From: Megaleporinus macrocephalus
Taxonomy: Eukaryota > Chordata > Actinopteri > Characiformes > Anostomidae
Assembly (NCBI GenBank): GCA_021613375.1
Contig: CM038704.1
Span: 35,109,488 to 35,173,487, forward strand
Direction of reading: 5' to 3'
Length of the DNA stretch: 64,000 bases
The notes below the pieces were generated by a model, which was given only the letters and a program-made list of their open reading frames with translations, ran no database searches and had not been told where the DNA came from. Both the position numbers and the translations under genes were made by a program. The first letter of the stretch is position 1; the number at the start of each line of letters is the position of its first letter. Shown here piece after piece: positions 49,373 to 60,600 of the stretch.

Positions 49373-50639
49373 CTTGGAATATATATGTTATTAGCCTGTG
49401 ACTAGAGTGTTAAATCAGACACAGCATTTGATTCATTAACATGTTGAAAGGGAATTCCACCTTTCTAAAAATGATAGCATAATTAGTCGCTCAGAGTAGA
49501 AATGATATGTTCTGGAGAAACTTTGCAAGTCCAAACCATTCACAGCGGTGGTGACAGGAACCAGACGTTCACCTCTGAAAGCTCCCTCACAGTACGTTAT
49601 AATATGAAATAGTTCTGAATACACTGCCTGATATCTGAGACATTGTTTTGTGAAAAAATCTTAACCATTTTACACCAAACCACTCCAAATCTTTAATCCT
49701 AAACGCTCCGATAATCAATGGAATTCCCTTTAACATATATTACATAATAACATCTCAGAAATGTTCTTTGGGACGTTATTTACATCACAATAAGTGTTTA
49801 CCAGTGTGAAGATCCTAATTAATAGCAAGTAGCCAGAAAAACATGAAATAGCTAAAACAGTACGCACTCATGCGTCATGGCACAAATTACCCACGAAACA
49901 ACATCAGAGAGCTCCCTTTTCCACTCAAGAGAAAACAGAAGCACCCCCTCCCCACCACATGCCCACACACTGCCGCCCCCTCTGCCTGCTTTAATTAGCA
50001 GTATATTAAATTAAAGGCTATAGGTGCATGCTAATTGATCCATCCTGAGAGAGTGTATTTACACTGCTTGTGAATGGTGAGATCAGTACACGTGTGTGTG
50101 TGTGTGTGTGTGTGTGTGGCTGTGAGTATATAAAGGCGTTGTTTGAGTGGTCCGAGTGGACAGCGTTAATGAAAGCAGACACAAACAGCTGTAACGGTGC
50201 CACACTCTTACTCAGTTAGAGGCGCTAGTGAGATGTGGGTGTGATTGGTTCATTAGTGCAGATGACCTGATCTGTGTTTGGGTCACTGCAGCGTGAACAC
50301 GTGGACGCGTCACCATGTCCCAGCTCTGTCTTTCTATATTTACGACTGTCTATATTTGTGTGATAAATAGACTGTTCTCTTTCAGTCAGCAGGACAGACA
50401 GCAGTTCAGACAGAGCTCTTTAAGGGCTAATTTCCTATAAATATTCTATAAAAATTATTATTAATCAAGGTTTAAAGTTGGTGTGATTTTCTTTATCCCT
50501 TGCATTTAAACAGGCTGATATATATTCTATTCTGCTCTATTCTGATTGGCCTTGTTTAAACAGCAGTCAAGGCTGAAAAGCCCAGCTGAACTGCTGTAGG
50601 CTTTAGATCATGGCATCATAAAAACAATGGGCTGTTACA
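49373..50639. other. Intergenic; unique block at 49890-50060 and (GT)n at 50091-50118
   Basis: 49890-50060 is non-repetitive with CTGCTTTAATTAGCAGTATA (CTGCTTTAATTAGCAG is near-palindromic) and CATGCTAATTGATCCATC; it could be a conserved element. No gene seen. Confidence 0.4.
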
Positions 50640-50880
50640 TGTACTCTCTTTAAAAAGATGGTTCTTCAAGGGTTGTTTAGTTAAAACAGTAGTTCTCTAA
50701 AGAAACATTAAAACTCAAAGAAGCATTTGCATGCTTAAATGGTTATTTGCATGGTAAACTCATTGTTCAGACTGATGGAGGATGTGTTGTATGTAGGTCT
50801 ATATAGTACCAAAAAGCCATATATGTAGAACGGTTGTCCTTACTATAGAAATCTCAAAGAAGTACGTTTTTAAGAGTGTA
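50640..50880. mobile_element. Small inverted-repeat element (MITE-like), about 240 bp
   Basis: Left end TACTCTCTTTAAAAAGATGG, right end in reverse complement TACACTCTTAAAAACGTACT. Inner GGTTCTTCAAGGGTT and AACTCAAAGAA motifs are typical of a common fish MITE group as I recall it. Target duplication is not clear. Confidence 0.6.
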
Positions 50881-52299
50881 GTCTGTGCGGTCTGGGGGAG
50901 TAAAGTGTATGGTTTAAAACTTAAAAGGAGCAATATTAAAGATTTTTTATTTAAAACATTACACAATAGACTAAAATTTAGAAAATGTGAAAAATATGTG
51001 TTTTGCAGATGTTGTAAACACGTCTATGAATTGTTTTATAGAAATACTTGCTGGAGTTTGCATGCTAACCAGCTAACACTAGCCTGTCTTGTCTCCTAGT
51101 ACCACTTTGTCCAGAAGACATGGTAGTGAGACACTGCTGTGTTGTGTAGTGGAATCAGTCCAACATGAGAGGATAAAGCAGTGGCGCTGCGTATTGTACT
51201 CACGTTGAAGGTGCTGTTCCTGATCAGGACAGGTAGCCAATGAAAGGAACAGTACACACAACAATGGCTGAAGCGCTTGACGAGTGACTGCCGCCGCCCA
51301 CTTTCAGTAACAAACCAAGAGAAATGTTAAATAGAAGCTGCTTTCCACCACTGGAGATGCCCTTAGAGAGTAAAGTGATGAAGGTTGATGTTGAAAGTTT
51401 CTTCTAGACTAGTAAGCAGTGAAGAGGGGGAGGAGCATTTTCTAGTAATATGTGTAATATGTTGCCCCTTATTGTTTGAAATAGGAATTTGACAGGTTGC
51501 TTTATCTTAGAGGTAGTTTCTTTAACAACTTTTACACACTACACTAAAATAATAATAATAATAATAATAATAATAGTAATAATAATACAGTCATTTTGAA
51601 ATCATTAAAAATATGTATAAAAAATAAATATATAATTATAATAACAATAATAAAATATGTTGTTGCTGAGTGTAAATAAGTCACACATCCTACATTCTAC
51701 ATTTTAATACACAATTAGTGTTGGTTTACTGAATTTAACAAAAAAAAAGACGATATTAAATTGAAGGATCTTTGAAGGATGTGCAATTTATTTGCACTTA
51801 GAGAAACGATAGCATGAAATTCAACCAGACTGTTCTATATGACCATCGTAAATGCAAAATAACAGAGAAATTACAATAATTAAAGTATAATCAATGTATT
51901 TAATTTGTTCTTCTTTCTCTTAATGTTAATATTTTGTTCATAATAAAGATTATAAAATATAATTAATTGTTACACATAAATATATAAACAGAACTTGAAT
52001 AAGTTGAATAAACATCTAAATGAGTTTTTAATGTAATGCATGTAAACAGGCCTTTACTGTAACTAAGCTCTTTAAGGACAGTTATAAGAACAAAACCACT
52101 AAAACTGAAATGTATGTTTTTGACAGTCGCTGTTTCAATGATCTGCTTAAGAATGTAACTTTAGATAATTGTGCATGAAGCCATAGGCGTGATTACGTAG
52201 GTTAACTAGTTGCTTATTGTTGACCTGACACAGTGTGATAATAAAGAATGTTGAGTTATTACAGATGAAGTACTGCTTCTATTCCAGCTGTTATTTCAG
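50881..52299. other. Intergenic, AT-rich; (AAT)n at 51547-51587
   Basis: Unique sequence with a trinucleotide microsatellite. Short frames at 50905-51099 and 51079-51264 are unrecognised. Confidence 0.45.
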
Positions 52300-52660
52300 G
52301 GCTGCTGATACATGTGGGTCTAATTACAGGATGATTCCTCATCGCATGTTCTCCATTAGGAAGAAGTGAGCAGAGCTGCAGTTGAACTGAGTGTTAGTGG
52401 AGAGTCGACCTGTGATTGATAGTGCATTATTAACTACACCCTGATTGTTCTGGAGATATCCTGTCTTCGACAGCGCCGGATTTCCCCCCTTTAATCACCC
52501 ACTTCTGCCACATTTATAACATGTCATTTACGCCGACCCACAGTAATGGATTCTCAGAGGCGTGGAATCACAGCTCAGTCGGGTGTAAAATCCCATTTCG
52601 GGAGATTTGGGGGGAACGATGCTGTCCCGACTGCCAGGAAACGATAGATCAGGCAGTGAC
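52300..52660. promoter_or_regulatory. Candidate conserved non-coding region
   Basis: Unique, GC-balanced sequence (CTTCGACAGCGCCGGATTTC, CCTTTAATCACCCACTTCTG, TCATTTACGCCGACCCACAG, CCCATTTCGGGAGATTTGGG). No similarity to a coding region seen. The style suggests an enhancer. Confidence 0.3.
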
Positions 52661-52714
52661 CGATCACATGTCTGTCCAGTTCTTTTGAAAATTTTACTGT
52701 AGTACTGTAAAGGT

Positions 52715-53240
52715 AATAATATCATCATAGAAACAACAGCAGCAACAACAACAGTAATTACAACAACAAGCTGAAAGTAACAGTACAGATCACAGTAAAA
52801 TTAAAATATCAATAATGAGAACAATGACTTACTATTTGTAAGTCACTGACTTAATACTTAATACTTAATAAAAATACTGATCAAATAACAGCAATAATAA
52901 TGGCAATAAATGAAGGCAATAACAGTAACATTTACAATGATAATAATGTTAACAAGAACAGTGCTAATGCAATTACATTGTCAATTAAGACAATGATAAT
53001 AAGAACGATGTCAATGCAATGTCAACAACTATAACAGTAACAATGACAATGAAAATAGTAATAATGAGAGACAATAACAAGAACAATGCTAAAAAATAAC
53101 ACACAACATTTACAATGACAACAACAATAATGAGAACAAAGACAATAACAATGACAAAAATGATGACAATACAATAATAGTGACAAGTAGTGAGACAACT
53201 TTATATTACATTGTCATTAATGATAACAGTAACAAAACAA
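52715..53240. repeat. Degenerate ACAATA/ACAATGAC-rich repeat
   Basis: About 500 bp of drifting AACAATGATAATAATG and CAACAACA units, almost without long open frames. Confidence 0.75.
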
Positions 53241-53559
53241 TATAAACTTAATCACATTCTGTAGTTTCTCATTGGGCTGAATGTATAACTCGTTCCAAAT
53301 GTAAGTATTGTGATATAAACTGAGTAACAGTCTACAGTTAATCATTAGGTTGTGGGTGTGTAACTCATATATTGTGATATAAACTTATTAGGTTATTAGG
53401 TTGAATAGGATGTTTTTATCTGTAACAATTCAACCGTAACGACAGTAGCTACCAAAGAACCATATGGGCCAAGTAGCATGTCATGTTTTCTTTTCTTTAA
53501 GTGAGCTAATGTCTCGTTAGGCCGTTGGAAAGCTTTGGTTGGGGGTGCTTTACATAAAC
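53241..53559. other. Intergenic, small inverted repeated blocks
   Basis: TGTGATATAAACTGAGTAAC and TTGTGATATAAACTTATTAG resemble blocks near 5295 and 39260 in inverse orientation. A minor MITE family is possible. Confidence 0.35.
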
Positions 53560-53945
53560 ACAGCCCAGACTTCAGACTGAGGGATGACCCCCAATACGAT
53601 CTCCACCCGCCCCCCACTCAGACACCCAGCAGGTGGCCTCCTGCCGAAAGGGCTGCATCCAGATATTAATGTGTTTCAAATCAGAGTCACATGTGATTTT
53701 ACTCTGTTTGTTTATACATTCAGGGTTTCTGTCTGATCCGCAGAAAAACACTCGGGAATCAAAATTCAGTCGATTCATTTAGAGCAGAACCAATATTTGA
53801 ACATTTCTGCTGCGTACAGACCCCGGCATAACACCCCCTATACGGGTTAATTGTCTTCCTGTTGCACATCCTTATTTGTGGGACAAATATAATAAAACAG
53901 GGGGATTGGAAAGCTAGCAGATTGTGTTTGCGTTGATAAGGACTC
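53560..53945. promoter_or_regulatory. Candidate conserved non-coding region
   Basis: Unique sequence with GCATCCAGATATTAATGTGT, GTTTGTTTATACATTCAGGG (forkhead-like), GGGTTAATTGTCTTCC and GACCCCGGCATAAC. Non-repetitive and non-coding in all frames as far as I can judge. Confidence 0.3.
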
Positions 53946-54819
53946 ACACACACACACTGTAGAGTTTTATCATCTGTGAATCAGTTTAGTGCTCCAGCAT
54001 ACAGCTCTGAATCAGTCTATAAAGGTTCCTCTGTTCAGAGTCCAAATGCAGCGTTTACACACTGTCAATAGATTTAGCAAACTCCCCATATCGAAAGGCA
54101 TGAACATGCTAGCTGGCTAAACAGTTTCTCACATCATGGCACACAATTCAGACAGAAATATAAGAGAATGAAGTGAAAAGGGCAAAGAACATGCAGACCT
54201 ACTTAGGTGCTGATTACTGAATAAACCAACAGCCCAGAAAACCACAAACACATCCAGACATGGGTAGTGATTAGTTACATTTACTCAAATTCACATGTAC
54301 ATTACTCTTAGATGGAATCAGTGGAATCAGATATTTTCCAAATGACTTTAAGCCATGTATTTTGGTCCATTCATTATAAAAGACATGAACATTTATAAAA
54401 TGTAGGAACAGGGACGAAATCTACCACAGTTATGGAGGAATGTCACATTCAGCGCCAGTCAAGTGGATTTTGTGGCCATTTTTAAAGCCATAAACATATA
54501 ATCTGCGGGTGCCTATTTAAGACCAAAATCTTTATGCATATCTAATAACAATAGTCCTACTTTCTTTCATAACATGCTTTTCTGAAAGCTATAGTGCTAT
54601 CACACTGTGGAAATGTCAAAAGTCAAGAGTAAAGAAGGACTTCTGTCTATATACAGTATACAGTGGAATGCAGTAATGTTCCTGCAGGACCACACAACAC
54701 AAACAGTTTAAGTAAAGTACTACAAACAAACTTAATGCAACCATAATTCAACAAATTCATTGCATTTTGCATTTTCATCTTTTTCTATTACCTTGGGCAC
54801 ATTCAGTCCCCGCAAGGAC
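53946..54819. other. Intergenic, no gene seen
   Basis: A trace of the ACTCAAGTAAAAGTAC-type repeat near 54265-54310. Otherwise unique. Confidence 0.4.
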
Positions 54820-55140
54820 AGAAAAACATGCAAGTACCTCTTCTCGCATGTTTATTTTTGCAGCTCGCCACATGAATAACAAATGCACCGACAACTTGCT
54901 ATTCATAATTAAACAGGCGAGGACGCGCGGCGGCACCCGTGGACTCTGCTGTTCCGCTTATTTGGCTAAAACAAGCTGAGAATTAGCACCGCACTGACAC
55001 GCACACAGGTGGGAATACATCAGTCTTTCAGAATGACATAATTACAGGCCTGTTATGCAGTTATTAGACAGCTATCGGCCCTAATCGCACGCGCAGCGGC
55101 CAGAGGACAAACGCTAAATAAGATATTTAACAATAGCAGA
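54820..55140. promoter_or_regulatory. Candidate conserved non-coding region
   Basis: GGACGCGCGGCGGCACCC, GAATGACATAATTACAGGCC, GCAGTTATTAGACAGCTATC and GGCCCTAATCGCACGCGCAG: TAAT cores in CpG-retaining unique sequence, an unusual mix in this AT-rich window. Confidence 0.35.
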
Positions 55141-56756
55141 GTAAAAAAGCTCTTCCTCAGGAGGAAAGGAACCAATTGGTGAAAAATGCAATGCTCCCAG
55201 TTCCCCCTCAGTACCACAGTAACAGCCAGCCAAGACGTGATTTGCTTTCTAAAGTTTGCTTTTTTAAACTTGAGCTATGAGGTTAATGTAGCTAAATGTA
55301 ACTAAAGGGATGGAACATTTCTACTGTTTTTCAGTGACTATTAGAGCTTTGATTGGGCCATAAATGTAAAAAGCAAAGCTCAACATTGTCACAACATTGT
55401 CACAATGTAACTATGTTGCAGGGAAGAGACTGCCAAACGAATGAAAATCACAGAAGTTTCATGCAGATATAACTGAACATATGAAATATTCTACTACATT
55501 GTCACAATGTTGGCTTTTAACATTGTCACAACATATCGAGCAATTAAATTTCAACTTTGTGACAATGTTGTGAGCACAAAAACAATAGGTTGTAAAAACT
55601 TTGTCACAAACTAACTAAGTTTGCAAGGGAGGCTCGGCCAGTTTTCACATTTCCTACTCACCAACCTTGACCCCAAAATCCAAGACAGGTGCACTGCGCA
55701 CCAAAGCTGTAGTTTTATACTGTTTATTATCAGTTTATTATATTGTTTGTGTGCAATTAAATCAGTTGTACACACAGTTCTGTCCAACAAAGTGTCAGTG
55801 GACATGTAGCTACAGCTACAGGATTTGCAAAATACTAAGTAGTGCGTAGTTATATCAGTTTCGGGGGTGTTGGTTAGACAGGGTTACCTAGAACAAACCC
55901 AGTTTTCCTTATAACTCAACGCAGCAGCCAAATTTGAAAGTTCTACTTGGAACAGAGAAACAAAAACAATCTCAATGACCACAAGAATTTATATTTTACT
56001 GTTCAGTCAAGCTGCTTTTAACTTAAGCAGATCATCACTTGTTTATTTCCCAGTTTCTCAGTTTCCCCTAATAATTCAGCGTTTTTCCCTCAATGTTTTT
56101 CAACTCAGTCTGACTGAGAGGGTTTAGTTACAACAGGAAAGTGACCTCACTGCATACCATCTATTAGTTTTAAAAACACATTAAACAAAAGATTGCATGG
56201 CTATCAGCTGGTACTCTGTATACTTGGATTGAATTGAAGGATAAAACCCAGATTCAAATGTCCCTGTACCACAAATTATTACAGACTGAAAATAGCTACT
56301 TATTTCCATTGTCTGTTCCACCTTAAATGATTTGGCACGTTTAGAACTGCAGTATGACTACTGCTGCATTAATTAAAAAATTTGATAACTTAAAATTTGT
56401 AAACACCAGAATGTAACTGCTACTCTGTTTCAGGTGAAACAGAAAACTTGTTGTCACCAGAATATAATTGCTACTCCATTTAAGGTTTACTTTAGGTTTA
56501 AGAAACAGAAAAGTATTTAGCATAAGAACATAACGGCTCCAGCATTAAAGATGAATTAGAAAATTTGTTGCTATTGCTGTGTATCTTCTATCATACTTAA
56601 GGCTTGACAGAAAATTCTTTGGCTACAGAATGTAACCGTTTAATAATGCAATACTGACAGAATAAAATATAAGCATAGTTCTGTTGAATAATAAAATTAC
56701 CTGGGTTGCCCTCTACTTTTTTGGTATCCTGCTGGATTTTAGTCCATGTTTAGATA
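55141..56756. other. Intergenic, no gene seen
   Basis: CACAACATTGTCACAATGT-type short palindromic words recur at 55380-55610. 56340-56530 has three loose repeats of CCAGAATGTAACTGCTACTC. Neither is a clear element. Confidence 0.4.
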
Positions 56757-57850
56757 CCATCACAATTCCAAAAAAGTTAGGAAGCTGTGTAAAATGTAAA
56801 TAAATGTAAATAAATGTAAATAAAAACAGAATGCAAACCTCATATACCTATATCCCACTTGAAAGTGGGACATTTTAACATTTCATGAACATTATTAACT
56901 CATTTAGAATTTCACTGGCAGCAACACCAAAGAAAGTTGGGACTTGGGCAACAAAAGGCTGGAAAAGCAGGTGGTACTAATAAACAGTTGGAGGAGCAAT
57001 TTACAACTACATCACATGACTGGATATGACAAGGACCTTCTAGAGATCTGAGAAGCAAAGATGGGCAGAGGTTCACCAATCTGCCAAAAACTGGGTCTAA
57101 AAGTTGTAGAACAATTTCATAAAAATGTTCCTTAACGTAAAACTCAAAGACTTTGCATATCCCACCATCTGCACAACATAAAATTATCAAAAGTTCAGGG
57201 AACCTGGAGAATTCCCTGTGTGCAAAGGAAATGGCCAACAGTCAATATTGGATGCACGTGATCTTTAAAAATAGGCATGATTATGTACTAGAAATCACTG
57301 CATGGGCTCAGAATCACTTCCACTGTCTGTGAACACAGTTCGCCATGCAATCCACAAATGCAAGTTAAAACTGTAGCATGCAAAGAAAAAGCCATATGTC
57401 AGCACAATCTAGAATCTTCTCAAAACTCATATAAAATGGACTGAGGCTAAATAGAAAACTGTTCTGTGGTCAGATACATCAAAATTTGATATTCTGTCTG
57501 GAAACCATGGACACGTGTCCTGCAGACTCAAGAGGAGAGGAACCATCCAGCTTGTTATGAGCACACAGTTCAAAAACCTGTATCTCTGATGATAAGAGAT
57601 TAGTCTATGGCATGGGCAGCTCTGGAAAGGTACTGTTAATGCTGAGCATTAACAGTATGTTAATGCTCACTTCCTTGATGTTTACAGACTGTTGTTAAAA
57701 GTGGCCCTGATGTGTTGCTGCCATCAACATCTAAAATACTTTTTATGTGTTCTATGATCTAGTGTGAATAAAATAAGGGTCTGTGAGATCTGCATATCAT
57801 TGCATTCTGTTTTTATTTACATTAACATGCGTTCCAACTTTTTTGGTTGT
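56757..57850 (+). mobile_element. Decayed Tc1/mariner-superfamily transposon
   Basis: The left end has CAATTCCAAAAAAGTTAGGA; the right end is the complementary TCCAACTTTTTTGG. Both are followed inward by matching TGTAAATAAA...ACAGAATGCAA and TTGCATTCTGTTTTTATTTA blocks, so the inverted repeats extend over tens of bases. Inside, AGATGGGCAGAGGTTCACCA, GCATGGGCTCAGAATCACTT and GCAAGTTAAAACTGTAGCAT follow the order of a common fish element of this type as I recall it. The 3' half of the transposase region is deleted (about 1.1 kb remains). Confidence 0.75.
57060..57720 (+). pseudogene. Transposase remnant of the 56757-57850 element
   Basis: Coding traces run on the + strand from MGRGSPIC-like (near 57060) through TWAQNHFHCL-like, a CKLKL segment and KWTEAK-like to GNHGHVS. 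The frame is broken repeatedly by stops and indels, and the final catalytic region is absent. Confidence 0.55.
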
Positions 57851-58348
57851 ATAACAGTCAGTCATACCGTATCACATAATCAAGTCTGTTAGAGATTTTA
57901 GAACGGCTCCACATTGATTGAGCTGATTTACGTCAATTAATAATTTTAGCTAATGAACTACAAAATAATGTTACTTGTTAGTGACATTAGTGCTAAAACT
58001 AAGGACCAGCCTAGCTGCTACCATGCTAGCTGAGTGGTTAGCTGGAGATGGATGTGTGTGTGTTGCTGTTGTCATTTCTGACCGTGGGGATGGAGAGATG
58101 GGGTGATGAGTGGAGAGAGAGAGAGATGGAGAAGGTGAAAGAGTGCAGTTAGAAATGGCAGGAGCAGAGGTGTGTGAAATTGGCACTGCCCCGCATCCCC
58201 CACCCCCACCACCCCGTAGGCTGCGGTGATCAGATTGCTCTCCGTCCCCCATCCTTCTTTCTGTGCACACGCACTCTGGTACATACACATTTGCACCCCC
58301 GAAACACTCTACCACCCCCAAACCCCCACCCACCTCCAGACATACACA
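57851..58348. other. Intergenic flank of the Tc1 element
   Basis: Unique sequence, with GA-rich (58105-58145) and C-rich (58190-58340, CCCCCACCCCCACC) parts on either side. Frames at 57971-58375 are low complexity. Confidence 0.5.
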
Positions 58349-58350
58349 TA

Positions 58351-59950
58351 CAGTGCCCTCCATAATTATTGGCACCCCTGGTTAAGATGTGTTCTTTAGC
58401 TTCTAATAAATTGAGGGTTTTTTTAAATAATATAGGACCACGATGGAAAAAAGAGCAAAATCCAACCTTTATCTCAAGTGCATTTATTCAGTAGGAAAAA
58501 AATCCCACATTAAGAAATAATTGTTTAACATCAAATAATGTGTGCCACAATTATTAGCACCCCTGATGTTAATACTTTGTACAACCCCCCTTTGCCAACA
58601 AAACAGCACCTAATCTTCTCCTATAATGTTTCACAAGATGGGAGAACACAGAAAGAGGTATCTTCGACCATTCCTCTTTGCACAATCTCTCTAAATCATC
58701 CAGCGACCTGGGTCCTCTCCTCTGCACTCTCCTCTTCTGCTCACCCCACAGGTTTTCAATGGGGTTAAGGTCTGGGGATGGCCATGGGAGGAGCTTGATT
58801 CTGTGTGTGGTCAACCATTTCTGTGTAGATCTTGCCATATGTTTAGGGTCATTATCTTGCTGAAAGACCCAGTGACGACCCATCTTCAGCTTTCGGGCAG
58901 AAGCCACCAGATTTTGTTTTAAAATGTCCTGGTATTTCAAAGCATTCATGATGCCATGCACCCTAACAAGGTTCCCTGGGCCTTTGGAAGAAAAGCAGGC
59001 CCACAGCATCACTGATCCTCCCCCGTATTTCACAGTGGGCATGAGGTGCTTTTCTGCATACTCAGCTCTTGTGTTACGCCAGACCCACTTACAGCATTTG
59101 TTGCCAAAAAGCTCTATCTTTGTTTCATCTGACCAAAGCACACGGTCCCAGTTGAAGTTCCAGTACTGCTTAGCAAACTCCAAACGTTTACGTTTATGAT
59201 TGTGAGTGAGAAAAGGTTTTTTCCGTGCATGCCTCCCAAACAGCTTGTTGGCGTGTAGATAGCGTCTGATGGTTGTTTTGGAGACTTCGTGACCCCAAGA
59301 TGCTACCATTTTTGCAGTTCCGTAACAGTGAGCTTTGGAGAACTTTTTATTTCTCTTATCATCCTCCTCACTGTGCGTGGTGGCAAAATAAACTTGCGTC
59401 CTCGTCCAGACTTGTTTACCACTGTTCCAGTTGTTTTAAACTTCTTAATAATTCCTCTGACAGTAGATACGAACAGGTGTAGGCGAGTGGCTATTTTCTT
59501 GTAGCCATTGCCTGACCTGTGAAGGTCAACACACATCTGCCTTACTTGAATGCTATGTTCCTTTGTCTTTCCCATGTTGAAGAGAAATGGCCTCTGTGTC
59601 ACGTCATAATTATACCCCAGGGAAACAGGAAGTTGTGAATTGCTAATTAAATGTTCCTACATACTTTGATTAACTTCGTAAACTACTGTAGAAGTGACAG
59701 TAATTCTTTAATTACATTTATTTCCTAAGAATTGTTAGGGGTGCCAATAATTGTGGAACAGGTGATTTTATGAAGAAATATTATTTCTTAGTCAGGGATT
59801 TTATTTTCCCCCTAAAACTCTACTTGAGTTAAAGGTTACATTTTTCTACACTTTTCAGTGTGACAGTATGTTTCCACAATAAAAACTGAATTTATTTTAA
59901 GGCTTTTGACACATCTTAATCAGGGGTGCCAATAATTATGGAGGGCACTG
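58351..59950 (-). mobile_element. Full-length Tc1-like transposon, 1,600 bp
   Basis: Terminal inverted repeats start CAGTGCCCTCCATAATTATT and match over about 40 bp with one mismatch. TA lies on both sides (58349-58350 and 59951-59952), the target duplication of Tc1/mariner elements. Inner copies of the repeat core (CACAATTATTAGCACCCC near 58551 and GGGGTGCCAATAATTGTGG near 59740) give the paired IR/DR arrangement seen in Sleeping Beauty-type elements. The near-identity of the ends argues for a fairly recent insertion. The transposase gene is on the minus strand and is broken. Confidence 0.95.
58569..59575 (-). pseudogene. Tc1-like transposase, nearly complete, one frameshift
   Basis: DDE transposase that would cut and paste the surrounding element. 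The N-terminal paired-like DNA-binding part begins MGKTKEHSIQVRQM (59575) and includes SVSTVRGIIKKFK-like and GRGRKFILPPRT. At 59309-59313 a homopolymer of five T (+ strand) puts a stop after LTVTELQKW, and the frame resumes at MVASWGHEVSKTTIRR; related copies have one more base here. The catalytic part is open to GGCTKY: SDETKI (first Asp), QQDNDPKH (second Asp), SPDLNPIENLWG (Glu). Only 32 residues separate the second Asp from the Glu because PSQSPD of relatives reads PSPD (58770-58781), against the family's 34. So it is doubly impaired. Confidence 0.92.
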
Positions 59951-59959
59951 TAACATTTC

Positions 59960-60120
59960 TGCCCACTTTATCAGAAACCCCTACCTTGTTAGTGAATAGT
60001 TAGTGAAAGTACAAGGTAGGCTTAAATTAATATTTCATAAAATAATGGCATCCAGTACAGTGGCCAGTTAGCGGAAACATAAGGTAGGTGTTTCCAATAA
60101 AGTGGCCAGTTAGTGGAGGT
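59960..60120. repeat. Isolated units of the 42-bp minisatellite
   Basis: GGCCAGTTAGCGGAAACATA, AGGTAGGTGTTTCCAATAAA and GTGGCCAGTTAGTGG match units of 14643-15508. A further inverted block, CCCACTTTATCAGAAACCCC, lies at the left side. This inverted layout is what would be expected of a small transposon whose end gave rise to the array. Confidence 0.75.
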
Positions 60121-60366
60121 GTATGAAGGGTCTTTTTATTTCTCTCTCTCTCTCTTCATCTCATCTCTTTTTCGTTTTTCTCGTTTCTATTTTCTGTCCT
60201 GTTTATGCCCTGTTTATTCATTCTCACTCCCTTTTACTTTCTCTGCCTTCCTCTCCTCTTTCTTCTTTTTTTCTTATTTTTTCTCCCCCCTTTTTTCACT
60301 TCCCCCCTCCAGTAATTGCTGCTCTGAAGATCAGTCCTGCAGTTCACCTTCCATTTGTCTTTTGCT

Positions 60367-60430
<64 letters not shown>

Positions 60431-60521
60431 CTCTGTCTGTCTCGCTCTTTCCCTGTCTTTCTTTCTCTCCATCTTCTCTCTCTCCCATCCCCCGTTCTGT
60501 CACACACTCTCTCTCTGATTG

Positions 60522-60567
<46 letters not shown>

Positions 60568-60600
60568 TCTCTCGCTCCCTTCCCGTGTCTGTGCTGATGT
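60121..60600. repeat. Pyrimidine-rich tract with two (CT)n runs
   Basis: Perfect CT runs at 60372-60427 and 60522-60573 in a T/C-rich stretch of about 480 bp. Long Ser/Leu frames on one strand and Arg/Glu frames on the other are artefacts. Confidence 0.95.

Noticed and set aside
58569..59309. A 246-codon ORF that could be read as a complete gene
   Set aside because: It is the C-terminal two thirds of a Tc1 transposase whose N-terminal part lies in another frame at 59303-59575; it sits inside inverted repeats with TA duplication.
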